Assembly (NCBI GenBank): GCA_023249395.1
Contig: JAHFCS010000174.1
Span: 1-5,432 of the forward strand
Direction: 5' to 3'
Length of the DNA stretch: 5,432 nt
From: Gemmatimonadota bacterium
GTDB taxonomy: Bacteria; Gemmatimonadota; Gemmatimonadetes; Gemmatimonadales; Gemmatimonadaceae
The notes beneath the pieces are model-generated. The model saw nothing but the letters and a program-made list of their open reading frames with translations, was not told the DNA's origin and ran no database searches. Made by a program: the position numbers and the translations under genes. This document shows, piece by piece, positions 1-5,432 of this stretch (position 1 is the stretch's first letter; each line of letters begins with the position of its first letter).

Positions 1-898
1 CGGCCGCGTTTCCGCGGATGATCGCGCCGCCGGCCGCGCCGCCCTCGCCGATCAGCACGGTCGACTGGCCGCCGCCACCGCCACCGCCCTGCGGCATCCA
101 GCCGAGCAGCGCCTGATAGAACGCGGCGCTCCGGCGATAGTCGGGCACTTCGAATGAGATGTGATCGAGGTAGAGCGTGTTCCAGTTGGTGGGCTCGAAC
201 TGAGGACGTGGCTGCAGCTTCGCGTCCACCGGAGTCTTTCTGCGATTCTCCCTGTTGCCGTTGGTGACGGCGACATCGAAACCGTCGGGATCCTTGAACC
301 AGAAGCTCTTGTAGTCGCCATGATTGTTCGCGACCGGCTTCAAGCCGCGCTTCTCGAGTTCGGCCTTCACCTTCTTCTCGTCCCATTGATCGATGCCCCA
401 CGCGAAACCATCGTACACGGCATTGATCGGCGGCCGCGTGACGCCGAGTCCGGCGTCCGTGATCGCCGGCGGTGGCGGCACGGTGAGTCCGTTGCGGAGG
501 ATGATGCCGCCGACGTTGTCGCCGATGTCGAGCGTGGCCTGCCTGCCGTCGATGCTGCGGACCTTCCAGCCCATCAGCGCGCAGTAGAACGCGGCTGCTT
601 TCTTGTAGTCGGTGCACTGATAGTTGAAGTGGTCGAGCCAGACGGTCTTCCAGCCGGTGGGCTCGAAGGGCATGACGAGCGGCATCGTGTCGCGCGGCGC
701 GGCTCCTCCGGCGCGACCGCCACGGCCGCCGCGTCCACCACGCGCGCTGTCACCCGCGGTCGCGGCTCCACCAACGCCTTGCGCAAACGAGATTCCCGGA
801 ATCACGACGACGGCGGCGCCGAGCGCGAGCAGAAGTTGGCGGCGCGTGATTCTCCCGCTGTCGAATTCGACGAACAATTCCGGGATTGAGCGGCTCAT
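1..898 (-). CDS. Twin-arginine-exported two-module VOC (glyoxalase-fold) protein, 3' end cut by window edge
   Basis: The frame is open from an ATG at 898 to the left edge, giving 299 residues without a stop; the C-terminus is missing. Residues 16-40 look like a Tat signal: Thr-Arg-Arg-Gln-Leu-Leu-Leu (18-24), a hydrophobic stretch to about 34, and a plausible signal peptidase site after Ala39. A low-complexity Gly/Arg/Ala linker follows (about 42-68). Two VOC half-modules are visible. The first begins with LDHFNYQCTDYKKAAAFYCA (88-107) and includes FKDPDGFDVAVTN (201-213). The second begins with LDHISFEVPDYRRSAAFYQA (244-263) and is cut. In this fold, paired beta-alpha-beta-beta-beta modules form a metal or ligand cleft; His90 and His246 sit where metal ligands often occur. 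The substrate cannot be read from sequence; relatives include glyoxalase I, ring-cleavage dioxygenases and resistance proteins. The start is supported by GGAG 8 nt upstream. It lies 84 bp beyond the oxidoreductase operon and is probably unrelated to it in function. Confidence 0.85.
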   Translation of the reverse strand, partial: MSRSIPELFVEFDSGRITRRQLLLALGAAVVVIPGISFAQGVGGAATAGDSARGGRGGRGGRAGGAAPRDTMPLVMPFEPTGWKTVWLDHFNYQCTDYKKAAAFYCALMGWKVRSIDGRQATLDIGDNVGGIILRNGLTVPPPPAITDAGLGVTRPPINAVYDGFAWGIDQWDEKKVKAELEKRGLKPVANNHGDYKSFWFKDPDGFDVAVTNGNRENRRKTPVDAKLQPRPQFEPTNWNTLYLDHISFEVPDYRRSAAFYQALLGWMPQGGGGGGGQSTVLIGEGGAAGGAIIRGNAA

Positions 899-906
899 GG
901 GGACAG

Positions 907-910
907 CTCC
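907..910 (-). promoter_or_regulatory. Ribosome binding site of the VOC gene
   Basis: GGAG on the minus strand lies 8 nt before the ATG at 898. It supports that codon as the start, and the twin-arginine signal follows at the expected distance from it. Confidence 0.55.
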
Positions 911-931
911 AGTAGGGGACTTGCAGTTCAG

Positions 932-962
932 ATACTATCGGGCGCACGTGTGGCGTGCGCAA
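932..962 (-). promoter_or_regulatory. Weak candidate promoter for the VOC gene
   Basis: On the minus strand a TTGCGC (957-962) could be a -35 box. The -10 box could be GATAGT (934-939, 17-nt spacer) or TAGTAT (932-937, 19-nt spacer). Both boxes match the sigma-70 consensus only partly. The position, about 35 nt upstream of the VOC start and after the end of the oxidoreductase operon, is reasonable. The call is a guess from box similarity alone; read-through from the operon is an equal possibility. Confidence 0.2.
942..960. repeat. Perfect 7-bp GC-rich inverted repeat between korB and the VOC gene
   Basis: GCGCACG (942-948) and CGTGCGC (954-960) are exact reverse complements around a 5-nt loop. 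The element begins 22 nt after the korB stop codon. It could be a transcription-terminating or 3'-end-stabilising hairpin for the operon. However, no T-run follows on the minus strand, so it is not a standard intrinsic terminator. It also lies between the candidate -35 and -10 boxes of the VOC gene, so it could be an operator. The repeat is seen directly; its role is not determined. Confidence 0.45.
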
Positions 963-982
963 GCAGGGAAGGGGAGTGCGCG

Positions 983-2038
983 CTAGCGATACTCTTCCAT
1001 CAACGCCTGCAGCGCCTTGCGCCCCGGGCACAACGCCTCGAACGGCACCTCGGCCAGCGGTTTCCGCACGGTGTTGTTCAGCGCATGCATGTCCCGCCCG
1101 TCTTCATTGATGAACAAGAGCCCCGTCGCGACCTCACCGCGCAGCTGGCAGGCGCGCACGTGCGAGTACGCGTTCTCACGGTTGCGCGGATCGTACCCCT
1201 CTCCCGTTTCGCGGAATCGAACCAGGCTTCCGTCGTGCATCACCACCGACACCCTGCCGTCCACTTTCTCCGGCGACGTGATCTCCTTGCGCAACGGAAC
1301 GAAATCGGCGTCGGCGATCTCCACGTCGTGCTCGCGCGTGTACTTGTAGCTCTTCGTCGAGCCCTCGTGGTCGTTGAACGACACGCAGGGTGAGATCACG
1401 TCGATGAGCGCGAAGCCGTTGTGCTTGAGCCCGGCCTTGATGATGGGTATGAGCTGCGGCTTGTCGCCCGAAAAGCTGCGCGCCACGAAGGTCGCGCCGA
1501 GGGTCAGCGCGAGCAGCACCGGATCGATCGGCGGCTGCACGTTGGCTTCGCCCTTCTTCGACGTCGAGCCCACGTCCGCCGCCGCCGAGAACTGTCCCTT
1601 GGTGAGCCCGTACACGCCGTTGTTCTCCAGCACGTAGAGCATGTTCACGTTGCGGCGGATCGCGTGGCAAAGCTGGCCAAGTCCGATGTTGAGCGAATCG
1701 CCATCACCCGAGATCCCGATGTAAATGAGGTCGCGGTTCGCCGCGTTCGCGCCGCTGGCGACGCTGGGCATTCTTCCGTGCACCGAATTGAAGCCGTGCG
1801 ACTGCTTCATGAAATATGCCGTCGTCTTCGACGAGCAGCCGATGCCGCTCATCTTCGCCGCGCGATGCGGCGGAATCTCGAGTTCCCAGAACGCCTGGAT
1901 GACCGCGGCGGTCACGGAATCGTGTCCGCAGCCGGCGCAAAGCGTGCTCATCGCGCCTTCGTAATCGCGCGTCGTCAGCCCGAGCGCATTCTTCTTGAGC
2001 CCGGGATGCCGAACGGGCGGCTTGACGATGGAAGTCAT
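983..2038 (-). CDS. korB: 2-oxoacid:acceptor oxidoreductase, beta subunit (thiamine diphosphate and [4Fe-4S] subunit)
   Basis: This 351-residue protein is the catalytic half of a CoA-dependent 2-oxoacid oxidoreductase. It binds thiamine diphosphate and one [4Fe-4S] cluster and passes electrons out after decarboxylation. The cluster cysteines are visible: Cys34 and Cys37 in CAGCGH (34-39), Cys68 in GIGCSS (65-70) and Cys218 in SPC (216-218). Their spacing (3, 34 and 184 from the first) fits the four-cysteine pattern of archaeal and bacterial two-subunit enzymes. The thiamine-Mg signature GDGD (111-114) continues to Asn139-Asn140, then GVYGLTKGQ (141-149); a Leu-Thr-Lys-Gly-Gln stretch is typical of Sulfolobus-type 2-oxoacid enzymes with broad or 2-oxoglutarate specificity. 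There is no signal peptide, so it is cytoplasmic. The ATG overlaps the korA stop as ATGA and has GGGAG 7 nt upstream. The symbol reflects the family; the true substrate (2-oxoglutarate, pyruvate or another) is unproven. Confidence 0.93.
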   Translation of the reverse strand: MTSIVKPPVRHPGLKKNALGLTTRDYEGAMSTLCAGCGHDSVTAAVIQAFWELEIPPHRAAKMSGIGCSSKTTAYFMKQSHGFNSVHGRMPSVASGANAANRDLIYIGISGDGDSLNIGLGQLCHAIRRNVNMLYVLENNGVYGLTKGQFSAAADVGSTSKKGEANVQPPIDPVLLALTLGATFVARSFSGDKPQLIPIIKAGLKHNGFALIDVISPCVSFNDHEGSTKSYKYTREHDVEIADADFVPLRKEITSPEKVDGRVSVVMHDGSLVRFRETGEGYDPRNRENAYSHVRACQLRGEVATGLLFINEDGRDMHALNNTVRKPLAEVPFEALCPGRKALQALMEEYR

Positions 2039-3861
2039 GCTGTCGCTCCCGCGAGATGATTCGTGATGGCGCTCACCACCACGCCGGCGGTGAGCGGCAA
2101 GCCGTTGTAATCGAGCACCGGCGTCATGTGGTCGCGCGGCACGCCGGTCTCGATCGCGAGCAGCGAGCGCAGCTGCGCGTCGCGATTCTGCTCCACCACA
2201 AAGACGGTCTCGTGCGCTTTCAGGAAATCCGTCACCGGCTGGCTGAACGGGAATCCCCGGATGCGCATGTAGTCCACCGCCACGCCCTGCGCGCGCAGCA
2301 CATCCACGGCCTCCCGAATCGCCGCGTGGCAGCCGCCGAACCCGACGATCCCGATATTCGCTCCCTTCTGCGAATTCAGCTCCGGCGCCGGAACGGCCGT
2401 GGCGGCGTTTGCAAGCTTCCGAACGAGCCGGTCCATGACTTCCTGATACGCGGCGGAGTCTTCCGTGTAATTGCCGAACTTGTCGTGCCCCGAGCCGCGC
2501 GTGAAATACGCCCCCTTGTCACCAACGCCGGGGATCGTGCGCGCGGCGATCCCGTCACCATCCACGTCGATGTAGCGCGAGAACTTCTTCAGCTTCCCTA
2601 TCTCCTCCAGGCTCAGCACCTTCCCGCGATCCGGGCGGAAGTTGTCGTCCCACTTCAGGCGCTTCACCATCCAGTCGTTCATCCCGATGTCCAGGTCGCT
2701 CAGCACGAACACCGGCGTCTGGAAACGCTCGGCGAGGTCGAACGCCTTCACCGCGTCATAGAAGCATTCTTCCGGGTTCGCGGGAAAGAGCATGATGTGC
2801 TTGGTGTCGCCGTGCGACGCGTACGCGATCGACATCAGGTCGCCCTGCTGCGTGCGCGTAGGCATCCCAGTCGACGGGCCGGTGCGCTGCACGTCGAAGA
2901 AGACCGCCGGCGTCTCCGTGTAGTACGCGAGACCGATGAACTCCTGCATCAGTGAAATGCCCGGACCCGCGGTCGATGTGAACGACCGCGCACCCGCCCA
3001 GTTCGCGCCGATCACGATCCCGGCCGCCGCGAGTTCGTCCTCCGCCTGGATGATGCAGAACTTCTTCTCCTTCGTCTTCGGATCCACGCGATACTGCTCG
3101 CAGAACATCGCGAACGCTTCCATCAGCGACGTGGCCGGCGTGATCGGATACCACGCGCCCACGGTGGCGCCCGCGTACACCGCGCCGAGCGCGGCGGCGG
3201 TGTTGCCATCCATCAGGATGTAGTCCGCGTTCTCGTTCATCCGCTCGAGACGGATCGGCAGGGGACAGTCGAAGTGCGCCCTGGCGTAGTCGTAGCCGAG
3301 CCGCACGGCGGTGAAGTTTGCGTCGAGCAGCGCCTTCTTCTTGCTGAACTTCTCGCTGAGCGCGTCGTGAATCACGTCCATCTCGATCTCGAGCAGTGCG
3401 GCCAGGGCGCCGGCGTACGCGATGTTGCGCAGCAGCGTGCGGTCGCGATCCCTCACGAACGCCTCGACGCACATCTTGCCGAACGGAATCCCGAGTATCG
3501 TGATGTCGTCGCGCAGCAGCCGCTCGTCGAGCGGCCACGACGAATCGTAGAGCAGGTAGCCGCCCGGCCGAACCGCGGCGATGTCCTTCTCGTACGTGCC
3601 CGTGTTCAGCGCGACCACGAGATCGATCTCCGGCGGGCGGGCCGTGTAGCCGTCCTTGCTGACACGGATGTCGTACCAGGTGGGGAGTCCCTGGATGTTC
3701 GACGGGAAGATGTTCTTGCCCGAGACGGGAATCCCCATCCGGAATATCGACTGCATGAGGAGGCTGTTCGCGCTGGCGGATCCGGTGCAGTTAACGGTGG
3801 CGATCTTGAAGGCAAACGAATTGATGGAAGTTGGAGGATGAATGATCGACGATGAACTCAT
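2035..3861 (-). CDS. korA: 2-oxoacid:acceptor oxidoreductase, fused gamma-alpha subunit
   Basis: This 608-residue protein pairs with the beta subunit to convert a 2-oxoacid plus CoA to acyl-CoA, CO2 and reduced acceptor. Residues about 18-200 are the gamma domain (KIATVNCTGSASANSLLMQS, 19-38, then GIPVSGKNIFPSNIQG). Residues about 217-400 are the pyrimidine-binding domain, with the catalytic YPITPAT motif (238-244) and GPSTGMPTRTQQGDL (328-342). Arg336 is a candidate substrate-carboxylate ligand by analogy with Sulfolobus enzymes. Residues about 500-600 form the transketolase C-terminal-like domain (IGIVGFGG, 503-510; VEQNRDAQL, 556-564). The length is normal for the fused form. The same frame stays open another ~100 codons upstream, but ATG 3861 is chosen because AGGAG lies 7 nt before it, it overlaps the preceding stop as ATGA, and the conserved sequence starts soon after. 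Oddity: residues 3-13 are encoded by one arm of a repeat and look unlike the conserved family N-terminus. Confidence 0.93.
   Translation of the reverse strand: MSSSSIIHPPTSINSFAFKIATVNCTGSASANSLLMQSIFRMGIPVSGKNIFPSNIQGLPTWYDIRVSKDGYTARPPEIDLVVALNTGTYEKDIAAVRPGGYLLYDSSWPLDERLLRDDITILGIPFGKMCVEAFVRDRDRTLLRNIAYAGALAALLEIEMDVIHDALSEKFSKKKALLDANFTAVRLGYDYARAHFDCPLPIRLERMNENADYILMDGNTAAALGAVYAGATVGAWYPITPATSLMEAFAMFCEQYRVDPKTKEKKFCIIQAEDELAAAGIVIGANWAGARSFTSTAGPGISLMQEFIGLAYYTETPAVFFDVQRTGPSTGMPTRTQQGDLMSIAYASHGDTKHIMLFPANPEECFYDAVKAFDLAERFQTPVFVLSDLDIGMNDWMVKRLKWDDNFRPDRGKVLSLEEIGKLKKFSRYIDVDGDGIAARTIPGVGDKGAYFTRGSGHDKFGNYTEDSAAYQEVMDRLVRKLANAATAVPAPELNSQKGANIGIVGFGGCHAAIREAVDVLRAQGVAVDYMRIRGFPFSQPVTDFLKAHETVFVVEQNRDAQLRSLLAIETGVPRDHMTPVLDYNGLPLTAGVVVSAITNHLAGATA
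2046..2050 (-). promoter_or_regulatory. Ribosome binding site of korB, inside the korA coding end
   Basis: GGGAG on the minus strand lies 7 nt before the korB ATG at 2038, within the last codons of korA. With the ATGA stop/start overlap (2035-2038) it points to translational coupling, which would help keep the two subunits near 1:1. Confidence 0.6.
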
Positions 3862-3909
3862 CGGGCGGCTCCTGCAGTATCGTCCATCTTCGATCGTCCA
3901 TCTTCGATC
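3823..3909. repeat. Imperfect inverted repeat flanking the GltD-like/korA junction
   Basis: The left arm (3823-3853) matches the reverse complement of the right arm (3879-3909) at 24 of 31 positions by hand alignment without gaps. The longest exact run (6 bp, GACGAT) is next to the 25-nt loop. The loop holds the TGA stop (3858-3860), the ATG start (3859-3861) and the AGGAG site (3869-3873). The left arm looks like a diverged, inverted copy of the tandem array on the right. As an RNA stem it has scattered C-C and A-A mismatches, so stability is doubtful. Common ancestry of the arms is better supported than a functional hairpin. Confidence 0.6.
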
Positions 3910-5432
3910 GTCGACGCAAAGGCGTACGGAATCACCAGCTCGAACTTCCGCATGTCCCACGCCGCCGTGGGACAGCGCTCGGCGCACAGGCCGCAGTGCA
4001 GGCAGACGTCCTCGTCCTTCACCATCACACGCCTGGTCTGCGGCAGCGCTTCGGAGACGTACATCTCCTGCGAGGTGCTCACGGCCGGCGCCGAAAGCCT
4101 CGAACGCAAATCCGCCTCGTCGCCGTTGGTTGCGATCGTGAGGCAATTGACCGGACACACGTCCACGCACGCATCACATTCAATGCAGAGATTCGCCGTG
4201 AAGTGGGTCTCGATGTCGCAGTTGAGGCAGCGCGCGACTTCGCGCGCCGTTTGTTCCGGCGTGAATCCGAGTTCCACCTCGACGCTCACCGCGGAGAAGC
4301 GCTTCACGAGCTCTTCATGCGTCATCTTCGCGCGCGGCGACGGATTGTAATCGTTCTTGTAACTCCACGCGTGCATTCCCATCTTGGCGCTGATCAGGTT
4401 CATGCCGAACGCGAGCCGGTCCGTCACCGCCCTTCCTTCGCAGTGACTGTGAATCGAGATGGCAGCCTGATGCCCGTGCTCGACCGCCCAGATGATGTTC
4501 TGCGGTCCCCACGCCGCGTCGCCGCCAAAGAAGACGCCTTCGCGCGTGCTCTGCAGGGTGGTCTTGTCCACCGTGGGCATGTCGTGCTCGTCGAACGCGA
4601 TGCCGATGTCCCGCTCGATCCACGGAAACGCGTTGTCCTGCCCGATCGCGAGAATCACGGCGTCACACGGAATCACGACCGTGTCGATGACCTCGCTCTT
4701 CTGCTTGCCCTTCGCGCTCTCGGTCCACTTGAGCCGCTCGAACTCCATTCCCACGAGCTTTCCTTTCTCGAACACGAAACGCTTGGGCGCATGGTTCTCG
4801 ACGATCTGCACCTGCTCCTCTTCGGCATCCTCCAGTTCCCAGGGCGACGCCTTGAAGTACGGGCGTGAACGGCGGGCGACGACTTTCACGTTCGTGGCAC
4901 CGAGCCGCTTCGACGTGCGGCAGCAGTCCATTGCCGTATTTCCAACGCCGATGATCAGCACGCGCGACTCGATCTTCTCTATATGCCCGAAGTGCACCGA
5001 CCCGAGCCACTCGATGCCGATGTGGATGACGTCCTTCGCGTTGCCGTCGCGACGGCCGGGGATGTCGAGCTCCTTCCCCTTGGGCGCACCGCTCCCGACG
5101 AACACCGCGTCGTAGCCCTCGGCGAGCAGTGACTTGAGGCTGGTGACGTTCGATTCGTAGCGCACATCCACGCCCATCCGGATGATGTAGCCGGTTTCCT
5201 CGTCAAGCACGGAAGCCGGAAGGCGGAAGGCCGGAATGTTGAAGCGCATCAATCCGCCCGCCTGCTTGTACTTCTCGTGGATCACCACGTCGTAGCCGAG
5301 CGGCATGAGATCGTTCGCGACCGTAAGCGACGCGGGGCCGGCGCCGATCAGCGCAACGCGCTTGCCGTTCCTGATGGCGGGTGCGGTGGGCAGCCTTGCA
5401 CTCACATCGTCACGCAGGTCCGAAGCCACGCG
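3858..5432 (-). CDS. GltD-like FAD/NAD(P)H oxidoreductase with C-terminal 2[4Fe-4S] ferredoxin domain, N-terminus beyond window
   Basis: The frame is open through the right edge. A GTG at 5429 is possible as a start but unlikely, since relatives have an N-terminal domain before the first nucleotide-binding fold. Residues below are counted from that GTG. The FAD-binding Rossmann motif is GAGPAS (29-34), followed by AGGLMRFNIPAFRLP (57-71). The NAD(P)H motif is GVGNTAMD (161-168), with VVARRSR (183-189), whose arginines suggest NADPH. A second FAD contact is GGDAAWGP (302-309). A CLNC pair (401-404) precedes two ferredoxin motifs: Cys415, 418, 421, 425 and Cys476, 479, 482, 486, enough for two [4Fe-4S] clusters. 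Placed first in the operon and coupled to korA, it probably carries electrons between KorAB and NADP(H). Its last ~18 residues are repeat-encoded. Glutamate synthase small subunit is a less likely role, because no large subunit is nearby and that protein lacks the C-terminal ferredoxin domain. Confidence 0.88.
   Translation of the reverse strand, partial: RVASDLRDDVSARLPTAPAIRNGKRVALIGAGPASLTVANDLMPLGYDVVIHEKYKQAGGLMRFNIPAFRLPASVLDEETGYIIRMGVDVRYESNVTSLKSLLAEGYDAVFVGSGAPKGKELDIPGRRDGNAKDVIHIGIEWLGSVHFGHIEKIESRVLIIGVGNTAMDCCRTSKRLGATNVKVVARRSRPYFKASPWELEDAEEEQVQIVENHAPKRFVFEKGKLVGMEFERLKWTESAKGKQKSEVIDTVVIPCDAVILAIGQDNAFPWIERDIGIAFDEHDMPTVDKTTLQSTREGVFFGGDAAWGPQNIIWAVEHGHQAAISIHSHCEGRAVTDRLAFGMNLISAKMGMHAWSYKNDYNPSPRAKMTHEELVKRFSAVSVEVELGFTPEQTAREVARCLNCDIETHFTANLCIECDACVDVCPVNCLTIATNGDEADLRSRLSAPAVSTSQEMYVSEALPQTRRVMVKDEDVCLHCGLCAERCPTAAWDMRKFELVIPYAFASTIEDGRSKMDDTAGAAR
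3869..3873 (-). promoter_or_regulatory. Ribosome binding site that fixes the korA start, in the loop of a repeat pair
   Basis: AGGAG on the minus strand lies 7 nt before the ATG at 3861. It separates this start from in-frame upstream candidates reaching about 4170, which lie within the preceding gene. It sits in the 25-nt interval between the two repeat arms (3854-3878), together with the upstream stop codon and the korA start codon. Confidence 0.75.
3879..3912. repeat. 14-bp tandem repeat, about 2.4 copies
   Basis: The plus-strand unit ATCGTCCATCTTCG occurs at 3879-3892 and again, identically, at 3893-3906, followed by a partial ATCGTC (3907-3912). The array lies inside the coding end of the GltD-like gene, where it encodes roughly STIEDGRSKMDD. 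A 14-bp period is not a multiple of three, so the two copies are read in different frames and give different residues. This argues for a DNA-level repeat rather than a protein repeat. Confidence 0.85.

Noticed and set aside
161..889. A 242-codon plus-strand open frame at the left end
   Set aside because: It is the antisense shadow of the VOC gene. The minus-strand frame shows a signal peptide and two VOC modules.
2056..2955. A 299-codon plus-strand open frame
   Set aside because: It lies opposite korA, has shadow-like composition (many Arg, His and Val) and no domain.
3879..3912. The tandem repeat as part of a CRISPR array
   Set aside because: The units are 14 bp and directly adjacent, with no spacers, and they lie inside a coding sequence with no cas genes nearby.
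3862..4170. An upstream extension of korA by about 100 codons
   Set aside because: The frame is open but overlaps the ferredoxin domain of the preceding gene and has no family similarity. The AGGAG and ATGA overlap at 3861 give a much better start.
3852..4868. A 338-codon open frame on the plus strand
   Set aside because: It lies entirely opposite the GltD-like gene, whose cofactor motifs are unmistakable. Its product is rich in Arg, His and Val, as expected of an antisense shadow in GC-rich DNA, with no recognisable domain.
5427..5429. GTG as the true start of the flavoprotein
   Set aside because: The frame continues to the window edge, and GltD-like proteins have an N-terminal domain before the first GxGPA motif, so the gene most likely starts outside the window.
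3858..5432. The flavoprotein as glutamate synthase small subunit (gltD)
   Set aside because: The C-terminal 2[4Fe-4S] domain and the coupling to korAB do not fit gltD, and no glutamate synthase large subunit is present in the window.

Overview
The window is GC-rich bacterial DNA with every recognisable gene on the minus strand, so transcription runs from the right edge to the left. The gene set suggests a soil- or sediment-type bacterium of the Acidobacteriota/Gemmatimonadota kind. That is inferred from a twin-arginine-exported VOC protein, a two-subunit 2-oxoacid oxidoreductase preceded by a GltD-like partner, and a GATCGAAGATGG-type repeat. The placement is tentative because no marker gene is present.

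Right part (3858-5432): the C-terminal ~524 residues of a GltD-like FAD/NAD(P)H oxidoreductase that ends in a two-cluster ferredoxin domain. Its N-terminus lies beyond the window edge. Middle (2035-3861): a fused gamma-alpha subunit of a 2-oxoacid:acceptor oxidoreductase (KorA type). Left of it (983-2038): the thiamine-diphosphate and iron-sulfur beta subunit (KorB type). The three genes are joined by two identical ATGA stop/start overlaps, each with a Shine-Dalgarno sequence 7 nt before the start, so they form one translationally coupled operon. The likely assembly is an enzyme in which KorAB oxidatively decarboxylates a 2-oxoacid (2-oxoglutarate is the best guess) with CoA. Electrons would pass through the beta-subunit cluster and the ferredoxin domain to FAD and NADP+, or in the opposite direction for reductive carboxylation.

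Far left (1-898): after an 84-bp gap holding a small GC-rich inverted repeat and a weak possible promoter, there is a separate gene for an exported two-module VOC (glyoxalase-fold) protein. It is cut by the left edge.

The most unusual feature is at the junction of the first two operon genes (about 3823-3912). A 14-bp tandem repeat and a diverged inverted copy of it flank the stop codon, ribosome binding site and start codon. The repeat arms encode the last residues of one protein and the first residues of the next, as if a repeat element had landed between the genes and been absorbed into both reading frames.
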